Shown one piece after another: positions 37,555-48,300 of a DNA stretch of 64,000 nucleotides. Position numbers and translations under genes: made by a program. Within the stretch, counting starts at the first letter, position 1, and every line of letters starts with the position of its first letter. The stretch is taken from positions 62,001-126,000 of the forward strand of contig JARGSG010000231.1 of assembly GCA_030374805.1 (NCBI GenBank), written 5' to 3'. The notes under the pieces were generated by a model that saw nothing but the letters and a program-made list of their open reading frames with translations, was not told where the DNA came from and searched no databases. The DNA comes from Gracilaria gracilis. Its lineage: Eukaryota; Rhodophyta; Florideophyceae; Gracilariales; Gracilariaceae.

Positions 37555-39833
37555 TCAATCTTTTCCGGATATGATTACTAAGAACGCTTCTTGAGGAATT
37601 GAAATTCTGCCAACCGTTTTCATCCTCTTCTTCCCCTCGGCTTGTTTCTTCAATCTATGAAATGAAGGACAGAAACAGAAAAAGTTAGAAACGTCTCGAG
37701 CTGCGCTGTAAAAAACAAATGAACATTCTGAACTCACAATTTCTTCTTCCGACTTGCATCTCCACCATAGCATTTGGCGGTGACATCTGTGGGTATCGAA
37801 TACATTGTTAACAACCGGTATTTTGCGCATGTGAAGAGAATACAAGGACTTACCTTTCCGAAAAGGATTTATGTGTTGACTGGCCAAGATCTTCCCGCCC
37901 ACCACAGCCTGTATGCTCACCTTGAACATCTGTCTAGGAATCACTTCCTTTAATTTTTCTACCATCCACCGGCCATGGCTGTATGCTTTGAGTTCATGTA
38001 CAACTGAGGACAACCTAGAAATCAGCGAAATGTAGAATGTACAATAGAATGGTTAGAACTTGGTTTCGAAATTCGAAATATACACGGCAACTCACCCATC
38101 AACCGGTTCTCCCGCCACATGAATGTCCATTCTCTTCAGATTGTTAGGCCTCATTCCTTCCATTTCATAATTCATGGACGCAAACCCTGCACTTCTCGAT
38201 TTCAAAACGTCATGAAAGTCGTTCACAAGTTCGGCAAGAGGTACGGAATAAACCAACTTAACTCGATCAAGAGCTATGTAGCGCTGGTCTCGAAGTTCAC
38301 CTCTTCTTGACTGCGCTAAATCCATAAGAGGACCGAGATGTTCCTCGTTGCAAATAATTTCAACCTTTGCATATGGCTCCATAATCCTTACATGACCAGA
38401 AGGAATAGCTGCAGGATTCGATATCATTTTCCATTCCTCTGATCCTTGAGCTTGAATCTGTGTGTAAATCACATGCGAGCGGCACCATTTTGTCAGTGTT
38501 CGTTCTATGAAGCTAATACGCGTGTGAGCCTACTTACCATGTACGAAACAGATGGGGTAGATGCGATGAGGTCTAATCCAAATTCAGTTTCCAGTCTTTC
38601 CTGCGTGACAGCCATGTGCAAGAGACCGAGAAACCCGCATCTGAACCCGGTCCCCATGGCTGCAGATGTATCTGGTTCAAAGACAATACTACCGTCCTGC
38701 AACTGGAGCTTCTGCAACGCTATACGCAAAGAATGAATATCACCAGAATCAGATGGAAACAAGCCACAGAAGACCACTGCTCTTGTGGGCTCATATCCAG
38801 GTAGGGCAGTTTCTGCCGCACCTGCACCACAGTGGGTAAGCGTATCACCGAGTGGAATATCGCCTACTCGTTTGATAGCTGCTGTAAGATATCCGATATC
38901 CCCCGGCTCGAGCTTGTCCGAGGGAACTTCGTCGGGCTCAAGAAATCCAATGGTTTCGACCACGTATTCCATGGGTTTGCCGCCTTGTTCCTTCGACTCG
39001 CGTAATGAAAACGGAGAGATGCGGTCACCTTTTCGCACAACCCCATTTACAACACGGACGAATAGCACTACACCGCGATAGGAGTCATAGTAAGAATCAA
39101 AAACAAGTGCCTGCAATGGTTCCTCAGAAGACCCATGCGGGGCTGGAAGGCGTTCGATTACAGCGTTGAGGAGGTCTTCTATACCTATACCTTGTTTTGC
39201 GGACGTCAAAATAGCCTCAGAAGCATCGATTCCAACGAGGTTTTCAATCTGGTTTCGTGTGTTATCAACGTCTGCAGTCGGCAGATCAATCTTGTTAATG
39301 ACCGGAAGAAGCTCAAGCCCAGCTTCCAATGCAAGTTCAACACTGCTCAAAGTCTGTGCTTGTACCCCTTTTGTAGCATCCACGACCAAAAGGGCACCTT
39401 CAACAGCGCCGGCAGATTGGGAAACCTGACGCGAAAAGTCGTGATGACCAGGACAATCAATGAGGGTAATTTTGTGATCACCCCATGACATACGAGCTGC
39501 CCTCGCCTTGATTGTGATCTGACGTTGTCTTTCAATCGGGTTGGAATCCAGGAACTGGGAGCGCTCTTCAATTTTCTCGACAGGAACAGTTCCTGTCGTC
39601 TGTAGCAGCCGGTCACTCAGAGTGCTCTACTCGATCAAATGCTCCGCAATCTGGTCAGTAAAGATTTGCCGTCGATGGACATGTTCGTGAGCGCTTAACT
39701 CGCCAAAAGCAGGGAACCGGGTTCTTACCTTTCCAGAGTCAATATGAGCAATGATAATAAGATTGCGCAGAGAATCCATTGGAGTTTTCCGGACTGCAGC
39801 TGAAATCGCACGTCTCCATACTCTTTGAATCAT
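37555..39833 (-). CDS. GUF1: GUF1/LepA (EF4) translational GTPase, mitochondrial, six exons
   Basis: Exons 39833-39729, 39626-38538, 38457-38096, 38014-37854, 37786-37738 and 37654-37555 give 621 aa. Introns are 102, 80, 81, 67 and 83 nt and every junction keeps phase. The start MIQRVWRRAISAAVRK is a mitochondrial-type presequence. G1 reads AHIDSGKSTL across the first splice (family usually DHGK), switch I IERQRQITIKA, G3 DCPGHHDFS, G4 NKID. LepA-specific C-terminal blocks are present: GEPVDGLSSVVH, EKLKEVIPRQMF, RKDVTAKCYGGD and GRISIPQEAF. EF4 back-translocates or remodels stalled ribosomes. Length fits GUF1 (about 600-650 aa). A separate plastid LepA is not in this window. Confidence 0.9.
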
Positions 39834-40368
39834 TTTGCTTTACATACATGTCTAACTGACTGATGCCAGAGTAGATGCAAATACTTTGGTTAAACACAAT
39901 TGAATTCTTCTTCGTTTCGCCTCCCTGTACTCTCAAATAGCTCTATACGCCACGGGCGCTTTTCATACCATTATGGCTGAATTCCGTACTTCTCAAAGAG
40001 GGGTTCTTGGTTGCAGCCTCGCCGTCATGTGGCTTCCCTTGTAGTGAGCGATGAACGAAAAGATGTCTTTGATCCTGATCTTTGGGAATTGGTGTGTCAC
40101 GTTGCTAGGAAACGAGTTGTGCTTCAGATTTGCACCCTTCAATGGGACAATTCAAGTCAAAAATAATAATAGATTTTTCCGTTTCATTTGGAGAATGTCC
40201 CTCCACGTTCGGTCCTGCGGGGATGGATTCGCTTCTTGTTGTCATCGGCCCCTCCTTTCATCGCCTTCTTGCTCGCCGATTGTTCGGTTCCTTCTTTATA
40301 CAGTCCTGCAGCGCTGTGTACTTGTATCAGCACCTTTCTGAGCGTCCATTTTGAAAAGAGCGTCCGCC
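39834..40368. promoter_or_regulatory. divergent upstream region GUF1 / RPN12
   Basis: 535 bp shared upstream region. No strong motif or repeat recognised. Confidence 0.4.
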
Positions 40369-41339
40369 ATGGCCGGTAACATCAAAGCGAAGATCAACCT
40401 GTTAGAAGAACAGATCCAAGGCGATAGCAATTTGCAATCGTGCGCCGCACTTCTAACTGAACTGAAGGTATGTGATGCTCTCCTGATTCATTCGTTTGAT
40501 GACGGGACTCTGGTTTTGAATCTGACGATCTGAAAACAACTGCCCGAACGAAATCACATTTTCAGATAGCGTTAACAACACTGCCGGGACTAGCGCCTGC
40601 AACACAAGTAACAGCATCAGCAATTCCGTAAGTTCTCAGCACGCCCTTGTATGTTGCATACGCGACGTTGACGAAATGAATACTGACAGAAACGATTGAA
40701 CGCAGAGATATTGCTCTCGCGCGTGATGTGTACGAACTAGCTACTCTACTAAGCGTGAAACAAGAAGATGATGTCTCGTTTGAACGTCATGTAGCACAGG
40801 TGAAGACATACTACGTGGACTATGCGGGAGTACTTCCACAATCCAGTCGTCAGAACTTGATCCTCGGACTGAACCTGCTACGTCTGATGGCGCAAAATCG
40901 AATCGCAGAGTTCCACACGGAACTAGAACTGGTACCACCGTCGGCACGATCGGACAAGTACATCAACTACCCGCTGCGTCTGGAAAACTACCTGATGGAA
41001 GGGTCATATTCCAAGATTCGGGAAGAGAAAATCGCGGCGCCGGACGCGTCGTTTAATTTGTTTGTGGACATGTTGATGATCACGGTTCGCGAGGAGATTG
41101 CGGCGTGTTGCGAAAGAGCTTACAAGAGTCTGGCGTGTGAATCGGCACAGAAGATGTTGTCGATCTCGAGTGAGGAGGAACTGAAGGAGTTCTGCGCGCA
41201 GAAGGGGTGGAATGTCGAAGGTGGGGTGATTAGCTTCGCGGACCAGGAGGAGGTGAGTCCTGCGATCGACCAGGTTCGGTCGGAGGACTTTATCACGAGG
41301 TCTTTGCAATACGCGAGAGAGCTGGAGCAAATTATCTAG
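40369..41339 (+). CDS. RPN12: 26S proteasome regulatory subunit RPN12 (PSMD8), three exons
   Basis: Exons 40369-40467, 40566-40627 and 40706-41339 give 264 aa, close to plant RPN12 (267). Introns are 98 and 78 nt. The last acceptor is the second of two nearby AG sites (CGCAG before AGATATTGC); only this one keeps the frame. The protein matches the family in DIALARDVYELATLLSVKQE, YYVDYAGVLPQS, NLILGLNLLRLMAQNRIAEF followed by HTELEL, the EEKIAAPDASFNLFVDML region, and a C-terminal SLQYARELEQII. RPN12 is a PCI-domain lid subunit whose arrival completes lid assembly. It is followed by a GC-rich, palindrome-bearing spacer. Confidence 0.92.
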
Positions 41340-42152
41340 AGTGTGAGAGCAGGCGGCGCAGTAAAGCATAAAGTGTTGATTTTGGGAGCGAAGAGTGGGC
41401 CTTTACTTGAAGAAGATGAGCTACGTGTACCTAGTCGGGGTTTGAGCGTAGATCTGGAGCATAAGGCGCAGCAAACGTAAGCAAAACGTACACAGAGGCA
41501 AAGACAAGGTGAGCAGAGAGCGGTCGGTTGGGGGAAACAAAAATTGCCGTCACAAAGGACAGACACGTTCGATAGGTAGATTGCAACTGGCAATGCCGAC
41601 TCTCCGCAAAGCGTCATGGAGCAGGCAATTTCCTTTGCGCAAGAACGTGAAGATCATCAGGAGACGGTCGCGCATGGCGTCGACCGCCGTCGGTTTAAAT
41701 AGTGGGCGAAAGAGCAACACCCACGTGGTCCACGCGGGCGACGTGGCCACGCGTGGCCACGCGCGCAGACCGGCTCACAGCCACGTTGCACGCGGCGGTG
41801 GCGGTGCGTGCACACGCGTGCGCAGCGCGCGTGGCGCGGCGTGGGACGCGCGCGTTGTGGTGGCGCCACATCGCGCCGCAGCGGCGCACTTATTGGGCGC
41901 TGCCAAAAACGCGCCGCTTGAATTCAACAGCGCGTATCGACGCCGCGCTTAAATGGCGCCAGCGCTGTCGAGACCAGAGACGGCTTCGCGCTCGCGCTCG
42001 CCGTCACTCACGGCCTCGTACTCACCCAAACGGTCCGCTGTCGCCGCTTTTGCCGCGGCGGCCTTGCTGAGACAGCGCTTCTTTTCGTCGGCGCTTCTGA
42101 CGCCGCTGCTTCCACGCGCTGCACACGCCGCTTTGCTTGTCGCGCCGGCGAT
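41340..42152. promoter_or_regulatory. GC-rich upstream region of the 42153 gene
   Basis: 0.8 kb. From 41690 on it is packed with CCACG/CGTGG words, a TTTAAATAGTGGGCG TATA-like site near 41694 and CTTAAATGGCGCC near 41949. Frames on both strands are Ala/Arg-rich artefacts. Confidence 0.4.
41742..41761. repeat. 20-bp perfect palindrome
   Basis: CGTGGCCACGCGTGGCCACG reads identically on both strands. It sits about 390-410 bp upstream of the 42153 start codon among other CCACG words, so a dimeric factor site is possible. Confidence 0.9.
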
Positions 42153-42785
42153 ATGTATGGCATGCGGTCCGAGTCTATTCGCGTGCGACGCGCCCGCTCT
42201 CCGATTTACACCGGGTCGCCCACTACGCGCGAGAATCTCACCGCGATGCTGCAGCACAACCTGGTCACCGCTCGAGTGGTGGCGTTCGAGACGTCTCCCA
42301 TGCGAATTTTGACGCGCCATGCGTACAAGAACGCGCTGGTCGCCACGAGACGGCTCACTGGCGATATTCACGCCATGAGCAAGGCAGCGCGCTCCAACTG
42401 GCAGAAACGCACTCTTGGTGAGATAGAAAAGTTGTTGAAGCAGTGTCGCATGCATGCCATGATCAAGTCGGCTTCGGTGAGCGTGGCGCAGGATGTGTTT
42501 GTTCTGCTATCGCAGTATCTTGGAACCTGTGCTGTGCCCGATAAGATTGTGATTCGACAACTTGCGGCCGATGTGCCGGTGAATGCGCCGTCTGCCAAGC
42601 GTTTGAATCGAGCGCCGAGTAACGTGTCTTGGTTCCGTCGATCAGTATCGCACAAACAGGTGATTCAAACAAGTCTTTCTACAAACTCACTGCCGCCTAA
42701 TAGCTTGGCACACACACGCGCGTCGTGCGCGTCGCTACCGAATGTATATTCCAATCCAAACCTATTCAAAAGCGTGGAGAACTAG
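42153..42785 (+). CDS. unknown basic protein, 210 aa
   Basis: I do not recognise this protein. Residues 1-30 are Arg-rich (MYGMRSESIRVRRARSPIY), the middle 30-140 is helix-like with regular hydrophobic spacing (NLTAMLQHNLVTARVVAFE, EIEKLLKQCRMHAMIKSA, AQDVFVLLSQYLG), and the C-terminal 70 residues are Ser/Asn/Pro-rich and probably disordered. Start chosen at the first ATG after the GC-rich promoter. The helix-like middle and absence of stops support a real gene. No signal peptide or metal-binding motif is visible. Confidence 0.55.
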   Translation: MYGMRSESIRVRRARSPIYTGSPTTRENLTAMLQHNLVTARVVAFETSPMRILTRHAYKNALVATRRLTGDIHAMSKAARSNWQKRTLGEIEKLLKQCRMHAMIKSASVSVAQDVFVLLSQYLGTCAVPDKIVIRQLAADVPVNAPSAKRLNRAPSNVSWFRRSVSHKQVIQTSLSTNSLPPNSLAHTRASCASLPNVYSNPNLFKSVEN

Positions 42786-43318
42786 TGGACAGCATTCTTA
42801 TCAAGCTGCCGCTGGACGATGGGATGCTTACGTCGTTCACCTCCACGACGGCGGTGACAGCGTCGTTGAGGTGCACATTGTCAGCTGCGAGGGCTGCTAC
42901 CGCACGACTCCGCGCTGCTGTGCCCCGTCACGTTGTTTCTGCGAGGCGTAGCGCAGCTCGGTCGCGCACTGTAAACCGACAGGGCGCACGTGTCCACGTG
43001 AACAACAACAACAACTGCAGTTTGGTGTCCATCTACGAGGGGTGCGGTAAAACGTGCCGCCTACTGCGCTTGTGTAAGCCTTTTTTTTTCTTTGTGGGTG
43101 GTGTGGAAGCTGAGCTTGTGATGTTGTGTGAGCGTCGTCCTCACGGCCAAGGAATGTGTGATGCCACTCGCGCCGTCACGACTGTCGCTCCGCGCCCAAG
43201 ATAGGCACCGCCATTTGCTAATGTGAGCAGCCAAACTTATGTTCGGTCTAGCAGCTCCCCCGTGCTTAGTAGATATTTACTCCTAAAGTGATAGTATACC
43301 AGTATACATTGTACATGT
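42786..43318. other. convergent intergenic region
   Basis: 533 bp between the unknown gene and the AlgH-like gene. A T run lies at 43080-43090. No supported gene. Confidence 0.4.
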
Positions 43319-44092
43319 CTACGAGATCATTCGCATGATGGTAGACCAAAGGCTGTGCGTATCGTGCTGCAGCAGCAGAGAAGGCGAACAGCTAACAGTA
43401 ATCCACGCGCCTCGATCCATCTCAGCACGCAGGGTATCCCACGTCCACTGCGAGTACGCCACGAAGAACCGGAAAGCATTGGGTTGTTGCGAGCCGCTCT
43501 TCACCAGCTGTCGACTGGCGTTAAACCCACCTCGGAACACGCCGGGCACAACCTCCGCCGCGCCCGGGCACACGCTAGGTGGCAACGAATGCAAAACCTC
43601 CAAAGAGCCTGTGGAACAATCACCGCCAAGATGCACCACATTGTCACTGAAGTGAGGTCCCACGCGCGCCAGAACCGAGCGATGGTGTCGCACAGTATAA
43701 TTGGTCGGTCGGTTCAGCAACAAGCCGCAAACGCCCGTCGCGCAAACATCCGTTATAAGAATCACCGCATGCGATAAGTGACAAAACGCAGGCTGCCATC
43801 GATACTCTGGCGCAGCCACTAGCACTACACCACGCTCCACGTGATGCTGTCGCTGCGCCCAGTGCATAAGCTCTGCGCTGGAATGGTGCGTGGGCGTCTG
43901 GTTCAACCTGTGCTGCACGGAAAGCTGCGCGCGGAAAGCACGCCAGTCCGGCGTGGACGGCGTCTCAGAGGGCGTGGGCATACCAGCAGGCGCAGCCGAC
44001 AGCCTTGGAAGCGCACGGCGACACATACGCCTCTCCACGCGCTTGCGCGCCGCCAACAGCGGCGTGGGGTTCACAAAAGCCGCGGCAGTCAT
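43319..44092 (-). CDS. AlgH/UPF0301 (DUF179) family protein, plastid-targeted
   Basis: 257 aa from the ATG at 44092, which gives MTAAAFVNPTPLLAARKR, a third example of the Ala-Phe-Val plastid signal; no ATG lies upstream in frame. The DUF179 fold is read from about residue 75: RGVVLVAAPEYRW, CGLLLNRPTNYT, the HLGGDCSTGSLEVLHSLP block and FFVAYSQWTWDTLRAEMDRG with AWITV near the end. Bacterial AlgH is a conserved protein of unclear activity; plant homologues sit in chloroplasts. A role in plastid regulation is only a guess. The gene is divergent from the trehalose-phosphate synthase gene. Confidence 0.85.
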   Translation of the reverse strand: MTAAAFVNPTPLLAARKRVERRMCRRALPRLSAAPAGMPTPSETPSTPDWRAFRAQLSVQHRLNQTPTHHSSAELMHWAQRQHHVERGVVLVAAPEYRWQPAFCHLSHAVILITDVCATGVCGLLLNRPTNYTVRHHRSVLARVGPHFSDNVVHLGGDCSTGSLEVLHSLPPSVCPGAAEVVPGVFRGGFNASRQLVKSGSQQPNAFRFFVAYSQWTWDTLRAEMDRGAWITVSCSPSLLLQHDTHSLWSTIMRMIS

Positions 44093-44562
44093 TGCAAGAT
44101 GTGGCACGGCGTCGTCGACGTACGAGAAACACAAGCGCCGCGGCACGAAGAAGACGACGAAGAAGAACAAGCCGCTCGAACAAGCCGCTCGAACAAGCAG
44201 CACCTCCCCTTAAAGCTGTGCCACGCTGGAAGATCGGCAGATTGCGCTAAGCGACCTCATATCCGCAACAATCGCACGCGCCGTGACACGTGCGCAGCGT
44301 GGCCTTTGCTGAGTCGGCAGTGGCGACTCGCCACTGCGTGCGCGCCGCGTGGTCCACGCCGTGGACTCCACGGTCGGCAGCGAGCGCGGCCACAGACACA
44401 GTGTGGCCGCCACACGCCGCAGCAGCCGTGACGCTCTTCAACCGCCGCTTCCTCGCGCCGTCCGCGCCAATCGTCCCCTGCGCGTGCTCCTCCCACACCG
44501 CGCCATGGCGAGTGTCGTCAACTTACTGCCTCCTCCTCCCCGTTCCCCGCACCATCGACGTC
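44093..44562. promoter_or_regulatory. divergent upstream region AlgH-like / TPS
   Basis: 470 bp. The TPS side ends in a pyrimidine-rich leader (CTGCCTCCTCCTCCCCG). A duplicated 15-bp unit (CCGCTCGAACAAG type) lies at 44171-44197. Confidence 0.4.
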
Positions 44563-47500
44563 ATGTCTGCCCCCCGTTCTTCCTCGGCGCTCCCGCCACG
44601 GCCTCGTACCGCTCCCTCCAGCCCGCCCACGGCGCCTTCTACCCCGCCGCCCGCCTCCGTGCAGTCGCCCACTGTCGAGACGCATTCCACCCCGCCGCAC
44701 CCTAGCACCGCTACGCCGCCGTCACCGTTGCTCAATGCGCCGTTTCCGGCGCAGCCGCTGCTGCGTCCGGCCGGCGGACCCGAGGCTGATCGCGCGTATT
44801 TGCAGGCCGCCGAGTCCGAGTTGCTTGATGAGATTCAAACCGTGCGCAACCAGCTGCGCTTGGCCAGGCAGCGTCTGTCGCTCAGAAGGAACCGCCGATT
44901 GCGTCGCACTGCTTCAGTTGGTGATGATTTTGCCAATGCGCTTCCCACACCCCCGCTTCACAAGATGCCTTCCGCGTCGGAGAAGCCCATGCGCCATCGC
45001 GTCATCAGTGTAAGCTTGCGTCTTCCAAATGCCAGGGATCAATCTTCTACACCACGCCAGTTGTTTGATAACGCTTTGCCACCGAATGCTCTGTTTACTC
45101 TCAAGAATGCTGTCGACCTTCCGTTTGTATGGGTGGGTGCTGTTAACCCTTCATCTCCGCCGTCGCCCGCAACCGCCTCCACCCCATCTAGTCAAGCTAC
45201 CAACGATCGATCTGTCGCATTCGATGAACCGTTTGTTGAGAAGACATATCGTAAACGCCGTCACTCCCGTTACTCGTCCAATCGCGATCGAAACCATGGT
45301 CATACAGAGTCGCGCAGTGTGGCCGTTCCACTGCCCGAAGAGCCTGAGATCATGGAGCGCTTTCATACCTTTTGTGAGCACATTCTTTGGAGGTTATTAC
45401 ATTATGACTACGGAAGCGTTGGACAGGGCCCAGAACTTGATGAGTACTTTGCTGCATACCGAATTGTCAATCAGCGATTTGTCGAGACCATCAGCGAGGT
45501 ATATGAAGACGGTGACGTAATTTGGGTGCACAACTATCATCTCATGCTTTTGCCAAGTCTGCTTCGCGAGAGCGTTTGGTATGCCAAGATCGGCTTCTTC
45601 CTTTATTCACCCTTTCCATCTGCTGAAATATTCCGAATCCTGCCGTACAGGACTGAAATTTTGCGTGGCGTCATTGGCGCCGATCTCATAGGTTTCCACT
45701 CATATAACTATTCTAAGCAATTCGTTGCGTCGTGCTCACGTCTACTCGGTATTGATGGCACTCCGAGTTACATTGAAGCTGACCCGTCAACTGGCCGCCG
45801 GTGTGAGTTGGGCATTTACCCTGCTGGAATTGATGTTCGTGTACTGAGAAACTTTGTTACTTCAAAGTCTGTGAAATCCCGTGTTGCCGAGCTGCGGGCA
45901 CGTTTCGAAGGTTTACAGATTTTGGTCGGAGTTGATCGATTAGATGACAGCTTCTGTGGTATTCCCCTGAAACTCCTTGCTTTTGAACAGCTCTTGCTAA
46001 AGAATCCCGATTTGATAGGCGAAGTTGTGTTCATTCAGATCGCCACCATTCCGCGACAGGCGCATAGTACAGCAGCGTTTCGACAACAGCAGATGCAAGT
46101 TAATGAGTTGATTGGTCGAATCAATTCTTTGTATGGTACTTTTTCATTCACTCCTGTACACTATATTAACTCGGAATTAGATCCTCTCAACTTGTATGCA
46201 TTAATGAGCGTCGGTCACGTTTGCATTGTTAGTCCAGTTCGGGACGGAATGAGCTTGGTTCCTCATGAATGGACAGTTTGTCAACAAGGGTCGTATAAGG
46301 GCCCTATCGTCCTCAGTGAGTTCGCGGGTGCGGCTCACTCTTTCTCTACTGCTCTGCATGTAAACCCTTGGAATGTGGATATGATGGGAGAGCAGATAAG
46401 AAAAGCGCTTCACATGGATGAAAAGGAACGCGGATTGCGAAACGATGCGGCATATGATTTTGTGAACACGCAGACCGCCAAGATGTGGGGTCTCAACTTT
46501 CTGGAGGATTTGCAGCAGTGCGAAGGCGTCACAGTCAGCAGCAGTGTCGCAGCCACTCCCATGCTCGACTTTCCTACCGTCATTCATGCGTATCTGGGAT
46601 TGGCTGCCATGTCTTCTCCAGTCCCATCAGCTACTGTTCTGTCTTCTATGGGATCTGTACAAGGATCTGGTGTACCCCCCCATTCTCCATCTGAGTTTAC
46701 CAATGTGCTTTTGAACACATTTGGGCCTTCAGTTCGTCTCCCTGCGTATCAGTCGGATCAGAAGGCTTCGTCAATGGAAGGAATGTTCAGAAATAGTTTG
46801 TCATCACCACCGGGAAAGAGTGATGGTTCCCGAATATCCCCGGATGTGTCTTCTTCGAAACTGAACAGCCGAGTCGCTCTTTTTGTTTTGGATCTTGACG
46901 GTACTCTTGTACCATTCCAAGCCATTGCTAAACTTGGTACTCCCCCACAATCCGTGATAGATACAATTCAAGCCATACGGGATGCAAATCCACTCAATCA
47001 TGTTCTTGTCACTTCTAGTCGAGACCCAAATACGGTTCTGCAATGGCTGGGTGAGCTCGACGTGTATCTCGCAGCTGAAGATGGGGCATTTTTTCGGGCT
47101 CCAGGGGATACAGTATGGACATCACTTTTCCGCGATACGTCTGGACACGATTTCCAATCCGGGCGAAATTCTGTAGCACAACAAGCGTCTTCTGAGGTGT
47201 CATCCCAAGGGACGGTCCCGGTTGACATCGACGACAAGCGCCATTTCCAACCAACAAAGGAAGAGGACCAACGAAAAAAGCAGCGTGCACCAGCGCACTC
47301 GTTCGACACTGACACATTGTGGGAAAGCAATGAATCTCGAAAAGAAAGGAAAGATGTGCCTTTGCAGGAGGGGCATCATCGAGGCACTTCGAACTCGTTT
47401 ACTTCAATATCGAGCTCTGAAAGTGGGCAGAACGGGGAGTTCAACACAAAGAGGCCTTGGAAGTCTCTTGTAATGCCCGCTATGCAGCATTTTGCGGAAC

Positions 47501-48012
47501 GCACCCCTGGTGTCGTAATTGAAGTTGGCGAAGTGACTGTGACCTGGCACTACATGGATTCCGACACAGACTTTGGAAGATGGCAAGCCCGCGATTTATT
47601 CAAGCACCTTGAGTCATTTCTGGTGCAGAGCTTAAACATAGTTCTTCTGATGGATTCTCACCGCAGATGGGTGAAAGTTCGTCCGAATGGTGTGGACAAA
47701 ATTACGGCTGTTAGCAGAACTGTTGAAAAAATAATGGGAAGCGAAAAGGACAAGAGAAACGGTATCTGCCGAGAGCCGCTATATATTGATTTTGTACTAT
47801 GCATAGGGGATGATAAGGCGGACGAGGGAGTGTTTGATATGCTGAAGGATTCTACAAAACTGGAGTCCATGGGGATAAGAGCAGTGAACCGCGTGTTCAC
47901 GTGCCGCGTTGGAACACCAATCACCTCTGCATCTTACTTCCTTGACTCTCCGGCCCGCGCGGTTGAACTGCTGGAAGAGATTTCAAGTGCAAATGTTAGA
48001 GTGCCATCTTAG
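44563..48012 (+). CDS. class II trehalose-6-phosphate synthase/phosphatase
   Basis: 1149 aa from the ATG at 44563. Residues 1-60 are Ser/Pro/Thr-rich. The GT20 domain covers about 225-700, with HTFCEHILWRLLHYDY, IWVHNYHLMLLP, SPFPSAEIFRILPYR, and VSPVRDGMSLVPHEW. The HAD phosphatase domain starts near 770: VLDLDGTLVPF (motif I), VTSSRD (II), VKVRPNGVDKITAV (III) and CIGDDKADEGVF (IV), interrupted by about 100 low-complexity residues. The synthase half has lost key residues: the Asp of the usual VHDYHL is Asn, and the RLDxxKG loop reads RLDDSFCG, without the Lys. This is the pattern of plant class II TPS proteins, which are regulatory rather than synthetic. The phosphatase motifs look intact. 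Confidence 0.9.
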   Translation: MSAPRSSSALPPRPRTAPSSPPTAPSTPPPASVQSPTVETHSTPPHPSTATPPSPLLNAPFPAQPLLRPAGGPEADRAYLQAAESELLDEIQTVRNQLRLARQRLSLRRNRRLRRTASVGDDFANALPTPPLHKMPSASEKPMRHRVISVSLRLPNARDQSSTPRQLFDNALPPNALFTLKNAVDLPFVWVGAVNPSSPPSPATASTPSSQATNDRSVAFDEPFVEKTYRKRRHSRYSSNRDRNHGHTESRSVAVPLPEEPEIMERFHTFCEHILWRLLHYDYGSVGQGPELDEYFAAYRIVNQRFVETISEVYEDGDVIWVHNYHLMLLPSLLRESVWYAKIGFFLYSPFPSAEIFRILPYRTEILRGVIGADLIGFHSYNYSKQFVASCSRLLGIDGTPSYIEADPSTGRRCELGIYPAGIDVRVLRNFVTSKSVKSRVAELRARFEGLQILVGVDRLDDSFCGIPLKLLAFEQLLLKNPDLIGEVVFIQIATIPRQAHSTAAFRQQQMQVNELIGRINSLYGTFSFTPVHYINSELDPLNLYALMSVGHVCIVSPVRDGMSLVPHEWTVCQQGSYKGPIVLSEFAGAAHSFSTALHVNPWNVDMMGEQIRKALHMDEKERGLRNDAAYDFVNTQTAKMWGLNFLEDLQQCEGVTVSSSVAATPMLDFPTVIHAYLGLAAMSSPVPSATVLSSMGSVQGSGVPPHSPSEFTNVLLNTFGPSVRLPAYQSDQKASSMEGMFRNSLSSPPGKSDGSRISPDVSSSKLNSRVALFVLDLDGTLVPFQAIAKLGTPPQSVIDTIQAIRDANPLNHVLVTSSRDPNTVLQWLGELDVYLAAEDGAFFRAPGDTVWTSLFRDTSGHDFQSGRNSVAQQASSEVSSQGTVPVDIDDKRHFQPTKEEDQRKKQRAPAHSFDTDTLWESNESRKERKDVPLQEGHHRGTSNSFTSISSSESGQNGEFNTKRPWKSLVMPAMQHFAERTPGVVIEVGEVTVTWHYMDSDTDFGRWQARDLFKHLESFLVQSLNIVLLMDSHRRWVKVRPNGVDKITAVSRTVEKIMGSEKDKRNGICREPLYIDFVLCIGDDKADEGVFDMLKDSTKLESMGIRAVNRVFTCRVGTPITSASYFLDSPARAVELLEEISSANVRVPS

Positions 48013-48300
48013 CCCATCTGCAGCAGCATGATGTTTCAATCTGCAGAAAGCCAAGAGCTAGTTCGCTACGTCGTGTACTTATGTTCTAGGTATTTGAGTA
48101 TGCTCATGGGATAACACGCCGAAGTCAGGTACACTCCGTGTTCGTGGATGACTAGAGATAACTGAACTTTTTTTATTACCACTACATGCTCCTGAAGCTC
48201 GGCACTCTTGCATCCTACACAGAAACCATGGGTGATATTGCGACGTGAACTTTCTTGCGGCTTTTAAGTTACGTCTGTACACCACCATCTTCGTGCATGT
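48013..48300. other. 3' flank of the TPS gene
   Basis: 288 bp; presumably 3' UTR. Nothing else seen. Confidence 0.4.
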
